From assembly GCA_015521945.1 (NCBI GenBank), contig WANG01000159.1, positions 1-20,675 of the forward strand: 20,675 bases of DNA, written 5' to 3'. Every line of letters begins with the position of its first letter. Position 1 is the stretch's first letter. The notes below the pieces were generated by a model that saw nothing but the letters and a program-made list of their open reading frames with translations, was not told where the DNA came from and did not search any database. This DNA comes from Candidatus Hydrothermarchaeota archaeon (GTDB lineage: Archaea; Hydrothermarchaeota; Hydrothermarchaeia; Hydrothermarchaeales; BMS3B). Shown piece after piece: positions 14,612 to 20,675 of the stretch. The position numbers were made by a program, and so were the translations under genes.

Positions 14612-15889
14612 ATGTTAGCATGCCTCCAGCACTGCGTGAGGGTATACTTCTCAACCTACGGGTGCACCATGAACCAGGGGGATACCGAGGTTCTCAGGGC
14701 GTTAGTCGCCAGAAGGCACCAGGTGGTGGATTCTCCTGAGAAGTGCGACGCCGTGGTGGTGAACTCCTGCGCCGTGGTGGAGACCACCGAGAGGAAGGTG
14801 CTGAAGGAGGTGCGGCACCACAAGCGCTGCGGCAGGAGGGTGGTGCTCGCCGGATGCCTCGCTGCAGCCAATCCAGAGGCTGCGGCTGCTGCGGGTGCCG
14901 ATGCCGTGCTTCCCCCGGCGAGGCTCGCCCAGGTGGAGGAGGTGCTTGAGGGTAAGCCTGCCGCCGCCAGCGCTCCAGCGGTGCGCCCAGAGATGCCGAA
15001 GCTCAGGCATGGTGATAGCGCCATCGCCATAGTTGCGATATCCGAGGGGTGCCTTGGGAGGTGCACCTACTGCATAACCAAGAGAGCCAGGGGGAGGCTG
15101 CGCAGCTTTCACCCCGAGAGCATACGCAGGGAGGTGGAGCAGGCGCTGGAGCAGGGGTACAGGGAGATACAGCTCACCTCCCAGGACACCGCCGTGTACG
15201 GAAGAGACATAGGCACCTCCCTGCCCGAGCTTCTGGGAACGCTCACCGACATAGAGGGGGAGTTCAGGATAAGGGTGGGGATGATGAACCCCGCCTACGC
15301 CGGGGAGGTGTTTGATGAGCTGCTGGATGCCTACGATAGCAGGAAGGTGTACAGGTTCCTGCACATGCCGGTGCAGAGCGGGAGCAACGAGGTGCTGGAG
15401 CACATGCGCAGGGGGTACAGGGTGGAGGACTTCGTGGAGCTGGTGGAGGAGTTCAGGCGCAGGTTCCCGGAGAGCACCCTCTCTACCGACGTTATCGTGG
15501 GGTACCCCACGGAGGGGGAGCGGGAGTTTGAGCTCACCCGCAGGCTGATTGAGGAGCTGAAGCCCGAGATTCTGAACATCACCAGGTTCTCACCCCGCCC
15601 CGGCACGGAGGCGGCGAGGCTGCGCCCTCTCAGGGGGGGCGTGGTGAAGGAGCGCTCCAGAAGGCTCACCTCTCTAATGCGGCGCATAGCCCTTGAGAGA
15701 AACCGCAGGTACTTGGGGAGGAGCATGGAGGTGCTGGTGACCAAGCACGGGAAGAACGGAACCCTGCTGGCGAGAAACAGCGCCTACCGCCAGGTGGTGC
15801 TCAGAGGCGAAAGCGCAGAGCTCGGAGACTTCCTAAGGGTCAGGGTGAGCAGGGTGAGCCACACCTGCCTCTTCGCTCAGGAAGCCTGA
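14612..15889 (+). CDS. tRNA-t6A37 methylthiotransferase, archaeal e-MtaB type
   Basis: This radical SAM enzyme adds a methylthio group to t6A at position 37 of ANN-decoding tRNAs (archaeal/eukaryotic CDKAL1 branch). The N-terminal MTTase domain has the three auxiliary-cluster cysteines in YFSTYGCTMNQ (C18), NSCAVVE (C53) and AGCLA (C82). The SAM cluster motif is EGCLGRCTYC (C147, C151, C154). MPVQSGSNEVLEHMRRGY and STDVIVGYPTE follow, and a TRAM-like RNA-binding domain closes the protein (LVTKHGKNGTLLARNSAYRQVVL). I give the ATG at 14612; a TTG at 14606, overlapping the hisA stop, would add two residues. It follows hisG-hisA in one unit, without an obvious functional link. The 3' end overlaps the convergent receiver gene by 13 bases. 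Confidence 0.93.
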   Translation: MLACLQHCVRVYFSTYGCTMNQGDTEVLRALVARRHQVVDSPEKCDAVVVNSCAVVETTERKVLKEVRHHKRCGRRVVLAGCLAAANPEAAAAAGADAVLPPARLAQVEEVLEGKPAAASAPAVRPEMPKLRHGDSAIAIVAISEGCLGRCTYCITKRARGRLRSFHPESIRREVEQALEQGYREIQLTSQDTAVYGRDIGTSLPELLGTLTDIEGEFRIRVGMMNPAYAGEVFDELLDAYDSRKVYRFLHMPVQSGSNEVLEHMRRGYRVEDFVELVEEFRRRFPESTLSTDVIVGYPTEGEREFELTRRLIEELKPEILNITRFSPRPGTEAARLRPLRGGVVKERSRRLTSLMRRIALERNRRYLGRSMEVLVTKHGKNGTLLARNSAYRQVVLRGESAELGDFLRVRVSRVSHTCLFAQEA

Positions 15890-16278
15890 GTGTACCTCTC
15901 TATCGCCTCGTAAATCTTCTCAAAGCGAATGGGCTTGGTTATGTGCTCGTCGGCGTGGGCGTACTTCAGGCTGCGCTCAATGTCCTCGGGGTCCTTCCTG
16001 ACGGATATCATTATTATGGGTATCCCGCAGGTCTCCTCGTCCTCCTTTATCGCCTTGGCGCACTCCCACCCGTTCATGGTGGGCATCATTATGTCCATAA
16101 ATATTATATCCGGCTTCAGGTGCTTTACCTTCTGTAGGGCATCCTCCCCGCTGAGGGAGCACACCACCTTGCATCCCCTGCGTGTGAGAAGCCTGCTCAT
16201 AAGGAGAGCAACGTCGGGGTCGTCGTCAACAACCAGCACGGTTGGATGTGAACCTGACTTCTTAACCCGTGAAGGCAT
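15877..16278 (-). CDS. Stand-alone response-regulator receiver domain
   Basis: This 133-residue protein is a single CheY-like receiver. An acidic triad VLVVDDDPD is followed by the phospho-acceptor in DIIFMDIMMPTMNG, a conserved S in IIMISV and the switch lysine in ITKPIRF. No output domain follows, so signalling must go through protein contacts, as with many archaeal single-domain receivers. I chose the ATG at 16276-16278; a GTG two codons upstream is also possible. No histidine kinase, archaellum or chemotaxis gene lies in the window, so its partner is unknown. It is convergent with e-MtaB (13-base overlap) and divergent from pth2. Confidence 0.92.
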   Translation of the reverse strand: MPSRVKKSGSHPTVLVVDDDPDVALLMSRLLTRRGCKVVCSLSGEDALQKVKHLKPDIIFMDIMMPTMNGWECAKAIKEDEETCGIPIIMISVRKDPEDIERSLKYAHADEHITKPIRFEKIYEAIERYTQAS

Positions 16279-16312
16279 GCCCACAGCACCTTAAATAAGA
16301 TTTTTGGGCACC

Positions 16313-16324
16313 CCTTTATATATA
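16313..16324. promoter_or_regulatory. TATA box between the receiver gene and pth2
   Basis: The run ctttatatatag reads on the minus strand as CTATATATAAAG preceded by GCGCAAA, a good BRE-plus-TATA for the receiver gene with a leader of about 10 bases. On the plus strand a second A/T block (ataatattta, 16332-16341) probably serves pth2, keeping GGAGATG in its leader. The gap is 102 bases. Confidence 0.55.
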
Positions 16325-16380
16325 GTTTGCGCATAATATTTAGACGCCTGGCGTTCACTCTTTTACGGAGATGCACCCAT

Positions 16381-16734
16381 ATGGAGTTCAAGCAGTGCAT
16401 TGTGGTGAGGACTGACCTGAAGATGGGCAGGGGAAAGACCTGCGCCCAGGTGGCACACGCCAGCCTGGGAGCGGCGGAGGTGGCGATGCGAAGGGCTGAG
16501 GAGTGGTACAGGGAGTGGAAGCGTGCCGGGGAGAAGAAGGTGGTGCTCAGGGGGGAGAGCCTGCGCCAGCTTCAGGAGGTGTACGCACGCGCCTCCGCCA
16601 TGGGGCTGCCCTGCTTCATAGTCAGGGACGCGGGGCTTACCCAGCTTCCCCCAGGAACGGTGACCGCGGTTGCGGTTGGTCCTGCACCCGCTGAGCAGGT
16701 GGACAGGATTACGGGTGAGCTGAGGCTGCTTTAG
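16381..16734 (+). CDS. pth2: Peptidyl-tRNA hydrolase, archaeal/eukaryotic Pth2 type
   Basis: This enzyme releases tRNA from stalled peptidyl-tRNA. The 117-residue protein has the complete Pth2 pattern: QCIVVRTDLKMGRGKTCAQVAHASLGA at the N-terminus with the conserved K, G-K and H, then KKVVLRGES, LPCFIVRDAGLTQLPPGTVTAVAVGPAP and a final ITGELRLL. I chose the ATG at 16381 because the family starts there and GGAGATG lies about eight bases upstream; an ATG at 16327 is in frame but falls in the promoter. The helicase gene begins 12 bases after its stop, so the two are probably co-transcribed. Confidence 0.95.
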   Translation: MEFKQCIVVRTDLKMGRGKTCAQVAHASLGAAEVAMRRAEEWYREWKRAGEKKVVLRGESLRQLQEVYARASAMGLPCFIVRDAGLTQLPPGTVTAVAVGPAPAEQVDRITGELRLL

Positions 16735-16746
16735 GTGGTTGAGGGA

Positions 16747-18867
16747 ATGAGGGTTGAGGAGCTTGCAGAGCACGGGGTGGCGGAGGAGGTGCTCAGGCTG
16801 CTGAGGGAGCGGGGGGTGGAGGAGCTGTTTCCGCCCCAGAGGGAGGCGGTGGAGAGGGGGCTGCTGAGGCTTGAGAGGAACTTCGTTATAGCGGTGCCAA
16901 CCGCCAGCGGCAAGACCCTGCTGGCGGAGCTGGTGATGATGAAGAGCCTGATGGAGCAGGGGGGCAAGTGCATGTACATCGTCCCCCTGCGAGCCCTCGC
17001 AGCCGAGAAGGTTGCGGACTTCAGCGCCTACAGAAGGCTCGGGATAGAGGTTGCAGCCTCAACCGGGGACTACGACGCCTCCGATGAGAACCTGAAGCAT
17101 GCCGATATCGTGGTGTGCACCAGCGAGAAGGCTGACTCCCTGCTCAGGCACGGTGCGAGGTGGCTGGGGGAGGTGAGGGTGGTGGTGGCTGACGAGGTGC
17201 ACCTGCTGAACGACTCCACCAGGGGCCCAACCCTTGAGGTTACCTTGGCGAGGCTGAAGAGGCACGCCAGAATACTCGCCCTGAGCGCCACCGTGGGCAA
17301 CGCCGAGGAGATTGCGAGGTGGCTGAACGCCGAGCTGGTGGTGAGCCAGTGGCGCCCCGTGAGGCTCCTGCCGGGGGTGTGCGTCTCCGGAAAGGTGCGC
17401 TTCACCGACGGGAGGGTGCTCAGGGTGAAGCGAATGAACGGGGATGATGCCCTCGGCCTGGCGGTGGATGCCGCAGAGCAGGGGGCACAGGCGCTGGTTT
17501 TCCTCAACACCCGCAGGTCTGCGGAGAGCTTCGCCGAGAGGTGCGGTAAGGTGCTGGGGAAGCGACTGAGGCTTGAGGAGGCGCTGGAGGAGCTTGCGGA
17601 GAGGGTTGAGGGCGTGCTGCAGGAGCCCACCAAGGTGTGCAGGCGCCTCGCCAGCGCCGTGCGGGGTGGCGCAGCCTTCCACCACGCCGGGCTGGCTCCT
17701 GAGCAGAGGGCGCTGATTGAGAGGGGCTTCAGGGAGGGGCTGATAAGGGTGCTGTGCGCCACCCCCACCCTTGCTGCGGGGGTGAACCTGCCAGCCAGGC
17801 GGGTGATTCTGCGCCAGCACCGCAGGTACGAGGCGGGGCTGGGGTACGTGGAGCTTCCCGTGATGGAGGTGAAGCAGATGATGGGCAGGGCGGGGAGGCC
17901 CGGGTATGACACCATCGGCGAGGCCGTGCTCATAGCGAGGTCCGAGGAGGAGGCCGAGGAGCTGGAGCGCAGGTACATCCACGCCGAGGCGGAGCCCGTT
18001 TACTCCCGCCTGGGTGCCCTGCCAGCGCTGCGGATGCACGTGCTCTCCACCATAGCCTCGGGAGCGGGTAGCATGCAGGAGCTCATGGAGTTCTTTGAGC
18101 AGACCTTCTACGGGCACCAGCAGGGCGCGGAGAGCCTCAGGGCGGCGCTTGAGCGGGTGGTCACCTTCCTCGCCGGCGAGGGCTTCGTGCACCGGGCAGG
18201 AGAGGAGCTTGAGACCACTGTGCTGGGGAGGAGGGTGAGCCAGCTCTACATAGACCCGCTGAGCGCCAGCGAGCTGTGCCATGCCCTGAGGGAGGCGGAG
18301 CACCGGGAGACCTGCGAGCTCTCCTACCTGCATGCGGTGAGCAGGTGCACCGAGCTCGGCAGCCTGTACCTGCGCAAGGGGGAGGCTGAGGAGTACCTGG
18401 CAAAGGCTCTGGAGGTGCAGCACCTGCTCCTCTACCCCCTGCCGGACTACGGGTACGCCCTGGAGCACTTCCTCTCGGAGCTGAAGACCGCCATGTTCCT
18501 GCTGGACTGGGTGGAGGAGAGGGGGGAGGAGTACCTGCTTGAGAGGTACAGCCTCGCCCCGGGAGACGTGCACACCAGGGTGGAGCTCGCCGAGTGGCTG
18601 CTGTACGCGATGCGGGAGATGGGCAGGCTCCTGGGAAGCGGGCGGGTTGATGAGATAGAGCGCCTGAGGCTCAGGATGAGGTACGGGGTCAGGGAGGAGC
18701 TGATACCCTTCGTGAGCATAAGGAACGTGGGCAGGCGCAGGGCGAGACTGCTGCACTCACGCTTCGGCAGCATAGAGGAGCTGCGCAGCGCGAGCACCCA
18801 GGAAATAGCCGCCATCCCGGGGATAGGGGAGAAGCTTGCGAGGAGCATAAAGGAGCAGCTATCCTGA
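16747..18867 (+). CDS. hel308: Hel308-type superfamily 2 DNA helicase
   Basis: This ATP-dependent 3'-5' DNA helicase acts on stalled replication forks and is related to human HELQ. From the N-terminus it has a Q-motif (LFPPQ, 27-31), Walker A PTASGKT (51-57), motif Ia VPLRALAAEK, the DEVH box (149-152), LSAT (179-182), VFLNTRRSAE, FHHAGL, LCATPTLAAGVNLPAR and motif VI QMMGRAGRPGYD. A winged-helix and ratchet region follows, and a helix-hairpin-helix closes the protein (IRNVGRRRARLLHSRFGS, IAAIPGIGEKLARSIKEQL). At 706 residues it is complete. The ATG at 16747 is placed by GGTGGTTGA upstream; a GTG at 16735 would add four residues. It follows pth2 by 12 bases, and its end overlaps the convergent TIM-barrel gene by nine bases. 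Confidence 0.96.
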   Translation: MRVEELAEHGVAEEVLRLLRERGVEELFPPQREAVERGLLRLERNFVIAVPTASGKTLLAELVMMKSLMEQGGKCMYIVPLRALAAEKVADFSAYRRLGIEVAASTGDYDASDENLKHADIVVCTSEKADSLLRHGARWLGEVRVVVADEVHLLNDSTRGPTLEVTLARLKRHARILALSATVGNAEEIARWLNAELVVSQWRPVRLLPGVCVSGKVRFTDGRVLRVKRMNGDDALGLAVDAAEQGAQALVFLNTRRSAESFAERCGKVLGKRLRLEEALEELAERVEGVLQEPTKVCRRLASAVRGGAAFHHAGLAPEQRALIERGFREGLIRVLCATPTLAAGVNLPARRVILRQHRRYEAGLGYVELPVMEVKQMMGRAGRPGYDTIGEAVLIARSEEEAEELERRYIHAEAEPVYSRLGALPALRMHVLSTIASGAGSMQELMEFFEQTFYGHQQGAESLRAALERVVTFLAGEGFVHRAGEELETTVLGRRVSQLYIDPLSASELCHALREAEHRETCELSYLHAVSRCTELGSLYLRKGEAEEYLAKALEVQHLLLYPLPDYGYALEHFLSELKTAMFLLDWVEERGEEYLLERYSLAPGDVHTRVELAEWLLYAMREMGRLLGSGRVDEIERLRLRMRYGVREELIPFVSIRNVGRRRARLLHSRFGSIEELRSASTQEIAAIPGIGEKLARSIKEQLS

Positions 18868-19632
18868 GAGCAGCCGCATTATGGCATCCCTGCTCCTGAA
18901 GACGTCCCTCTCCCTGTGGCACTCTATTATGACTCCACCCCTGTAGGTGGCGTTCAGCGCCCTGAGCAGCCTGCCGAAGTCTATGCACCCATCTCCAACC
19001 GCAAGGTGCTCGTCCTCAGAGCCAGTGTTGTCATGCAGGTGCACGTTGCACACCCTGGAGCGCAAGGTGGTGAGGTACTCCAGCACGTCCCCGCAGGTGC
19101 GTGCATGACCCACGTCCAGGGTAAGGGAAAGCTCGGAGGAGGTGAAGCTCTCCAGCACCTCCCTGAGCTCCTCAATGCCGCACAGCAGGGCGCCCGCATA
19201 CCTGGGGGAGTTCTCTATGCACAGCACCAGCCCGTGCTCCTGAGCATGCTCCACCAGGTGCTCAATGCTTGAGAGGTTGCGCCTCTTTGCCTCCTCCGGG
19301 AACCACATGCTGTAGGGTGAAAGCCTGCCGGGGTGGATGGTGAACACCTCCGCCCCTAAGGAGCTGGCATACCCCATCGCCTCCACAAGCTGGCGCAGGC
19401 TCTCCTCCCTTATCCTCGTGTTCATGCTGGCTATGTTAAGGTCAGCAAAGGGCGCGTGCACGCTCAGCTCAAGCCCGTAGCTCTCAGCCACCTCCGAGGC
19501 TTCGCCCACCTGCTGGATGTGGTGCCCCTCCAGTATCACCTCCAGCAGCCGGAAGCCTGCCTCCCCCGCTATCCTGACTATCTCAGCCGAGGGACGGTGC
19601 ATGAACGCCAGGTAGGAGACGCCGAGCTTCAT
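18859..19632 (-). CDS. Xylose-isomerase/endonuclease-IV-like TIM-barrel protein
   Basis: This 257-residue protein belongs to the AP-endonuclease-2/sugar-phosphate isomerase-epimerase fold. Probable metal ligands lie at strand ends: LEVILEGHH, SVHAPFADLNIAS, FTIHPGR, LCIENSP (Glu), LTLDVGHA (Asp, His), VHLHDN (His, Asp) and VIIECH (Glu). The same layout occurs in endonuclease IV, in hexulose and inosose isomerases and in dehydratases, so the substrate cannot be assigned. It starts at the ATG at 19630-19632 with GGTGAGG just upstream. It is convergent with hel308, a DNA-repair helicase, and divergent from the DUF1512 gene. An AP-endonuclease role is possible, but the small size and generic motifs fit a sugar enzyme equally well. 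Confidence 0.85.
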   Translation of the reverse strand: MKLGVSYLAFMHRPSAEIVRIAGEAGFRLLEVILEGHHIQQVGEASEVAESYGLELSVHAPFADLNIASMNTRIREESLRQLVEAMGYASSLGAEVFTIHPGRLSPYSMWFPEEAKRRNLSSIEHLVEHAQEHGLVLCIENSPRYAGALLCGIEELREVLESFTSSELSLTLDVGHARTCGDVLEYLTTLRSRVCNVHLHDNTGSEDEHLAVGDGCIDFGRLLRALNATYRGGVIIECHRERDVFRSRDAIMRLLSG

Positions 19633-19666
19633 GACCTCACCTTCAGAAGGAGCAGCGCATGATAGG

Positions 19667-19674
19667 TTTATAAA
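19667..19674. promoter_or_regulatory. Palindromic TATA box shared by the TIM-barrel and DUF1512 genes
   Basis: The perfect palindrome TTTATAAA sits 34 bases from the minus-strand ATG (19632) and 33 bases from the plus-strand ATG (19708). Either direction predicts a leader of about 10-15 bases that still contains the gene's Shine-Dalgarno. A second A/T block, ATTTAAA, lies at 19684-19690. Confidence 0.5.
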
Positions 19675-19707
19675 CGCTAACGTATTTAAATCTCTGCAGG
19701 TGGTTGG

Positions 19708-20675
19708 ATGTTTGCAGGGTCGCAGGTCTGGCAGGGTGTGCAGGTTCTCTTCACGGTGCTCTTCCTGCTGCTAATACTCATATACCCCCGCTACCTGTTC
19801 TACAGGATGGTGGCTGACATGGAGGAGGTGGCGGAGAGGCTGGAGGGGTACGCGAAGGAGGCTGCGGAGCTGGCAGTGGGCATGTGCGGTGTGAAGGGGG
19901 AGGAGACCCTCACCAAGGTGAGGCGCACCTTTGACTTCTTCCTCATACCACCCGTGGACCTTGACCCCTACGGCATCCTCAGGAAGCTGGAGCACCTGCT
20001 GGACGGGGCTGAGGAGCGCTTCTGGAGGGTTGCGGAGGAGCTGGCACCTGAGTGCGATCAGGTGGTTAGGGCAAACTTGGTGGGGGTGCTGAAGGGGGGC
20101 ACGGGGATAAACATGCTCGCCAAGCTGGTGAGGCACCATGTGGAGCTGGTGAAGAAGACCAAGAACCTGCAGCTTGCCATGGTGTTCCAGATGAACCTGC
20201 CCATAATAAAGCGCATCGGCAGGGCGCAGATGGAGGGGGTGAGGGCTATTTCCAGAGGGGAGCCCATAGGCGACGGGGTGGGTCCCTTGGTTGCCGCCAG
20301 GCTGATGAGGAACTCCTGGAGGGAGGTGGCGAGGGATGTGGTGTACTCGGAGGAGGTGCTTGAGGGCAGGAGGGTGCTGGTGGTCAAGGCAAGGGGTCCT
20401 GGCGCATGCCTGGGAAAGCTGGGTGATGCGGTGAAGAAGCTGTGCGAGTGGTACAGCGTGGGCAGGATAATAACCGTGGATGCGAGCCTGAAGATGGAGG
20501 GTGAGCCCACGGGAAGGGTGAGCGAGGGCATGGGCGCCGCAATTGGTGACCCCGGACCTGAGAAGGCGAAGATTGAGGAGTGCGCGGTTTCCCTTGGGAT
20601 ACCCCTTGAGGCCGTGGCTGTGAAGATGTCCATTGAGGAGGCTATATCCCCCATGCTGAGGGAGATCAGGGACGC
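19708..20675 (+). CDS. DUF1512 family membrane-anchored protein (3' end outside the window)
   Basis: An open frame from the ATG at 19708 runs to the window edge without a stop (322 codons read). The start is supported by AGGTGGTTGG just upstream. Residues about 8-30 form one hydrophobic helix (VQVLFTVLFLLLILIYPRYLF) that anchors a large cytosolic part. Conserved-looking stretches are RTFDFFLIPPVDLDPYGI, LKGGTGINMLAKLVRHHVEL, MVFQMNLPIIKRI, ISRGEPIGDGVGPLVAA, VVKARGPGACLG, RIITVDASLKMEGEPTG, VSEGMGAAIGDPG and AVKMSIEEAISPM. I recognise it as the archaeal DUF1512 family. The glycine-rich repeated segments look like ligand-binding loops, but no biochemical role is known to me. It is divergent from the TIM-barrel gene. 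Confidence 0.85.
   Translation, partial: MFAGSQVWQGVQVLFTVLFLLLILIYPRYLFYRMVADMEEVAERLEGYAKEAAELAVGMCGVKGEETLTKVRRTFDFFLIPPVDLDPYGILRKLEHLLDGAEERFWRVAEELAPECDQVVRANLVGVLKGGTGINMLAKLVRHHVELVKKTKNLQLAMVFQMNLPIIKRIGRAQMEGVRAISRGEPIGDGVGPLVAARLMRNSWREVARDVVYSEEVLEGRRVLVVKARGPGACLGKLGDAVKKLCEWYSVGRIITVDASLKMEGEPTGRVSEGMGAAIGDPGPEKAKIEECAVSLGIPLEAVAVKMSIEEAISPMLREIRD

Noticed and set aside
17059..18756. Very long open frame (565 codons) antisense to hel308
   Set aside because: It is the complement of a strongly conserved helicase gene, rich in His, Pro and Gln with no domain pattern. Long antisense frames are expected opposite GC-rich coding sequence. The same applies to 2648-3565 (opposite pgk) and 11873-12952 (opposite mtaD).
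1..20675. tRNA/rRNA genes, CRISPR arrays, insertion sequences, riboswitches
   Set aside because: I scanned all gaps, the largest about 140 bases, and saw no cloverleaf, spaced direct repeats, transposase or conserved riboswitch core.

Overview
The window reads as a compact, GC-rich (about 60% by eye) stretch of an archaeal chromosome, most likely from a thermophilic euryarchaeon. The signs are archaeal-only families (Hel308, Pth2, DUF1512, the archaeal type of MTA/SAH deaminase, a fused inositol-1-phosphate cytidylyltransferase/DIPP synthase), TATA boxes rather than bacterial -35/-10 promoters, and standalone ArsR-type regulators. AGG arginine codons and ATA isoleucine codons are frequent despite the high GC, which is a thermophile habit. 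The inositol genes point to di-myo-inositol phosphate, a solute of hyperthermophiles, and Archaeoglobus has the same fused enzyme. I cannot name the genus. I see no mobile element, tRNA, rRNA or CRISPR array, and no gene-free stretch over 300 bases.

Layout. 1-123 (-): the first 41 codons of an ArsR-type regulator, cut by the window edge. 247-4194 (+): mrp/nbp35 ATPase, an orphan succinyl-CoA ligase beta subunit, phosphoglycerate kinase (with its own TATA box) and a first MinD-like ATPase. 4191-5159 (-): a second MinD-like ATPase followed by a tiny membrane/coiled-coil protein. 5297-10222 (-): a probable operon, in transcription order: HTH regulator, myo-inositol-phosphate synthase, IPCT/DIPP synthase, a Tes-like radical SAM enzyme (tetraether lipid synthase family) and a small metallophosphoesterase. 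10275-10511 (-): a two-helix membrane protein. 10622-11710 (+): a DUF763 protein. 11684-13009 (-): MTA/SAH/5'-deoxyadenosine deaminase. 13033-15889 (+): hisG, hisA and the tRNA methylthiotransferase e-MtaB. 15877-16278 (-): a lone response-regulator receiver. 16381-18867 (+): pth2 and hel308. 18859-19632 (-): an endonuclease-IV/xylose-isomerase-like TIM barrel. 19708 to the right edge (+): a DUF1512 membrane-anchored protein, incomplete.

The most interesting block is the 5.3-10.2 kb operon. It places synthesis of a heat-protective inositol solute, or of inositol polar lipids, next to a radical SAM enzyme of the family that joins archaeal lipid tails into tetraethers, under what may be an operon-encoded regulator. 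The terminal metallophosphoesterase is a candidate for the phosphatase that finishes di-myo-inositol phosphate. This is inference from gene order and family membership.

A second theme is the pair of convergent MinD-like ATPases, both with amphipathic C-terminal tails, flanking a 62-residue membrane/coiled-coil protein. The gene packing is extreme: all four convergent pairs overlap at their 3' ends, and the deaminase and hisG start codons are 23 bases apart on opposite strands.
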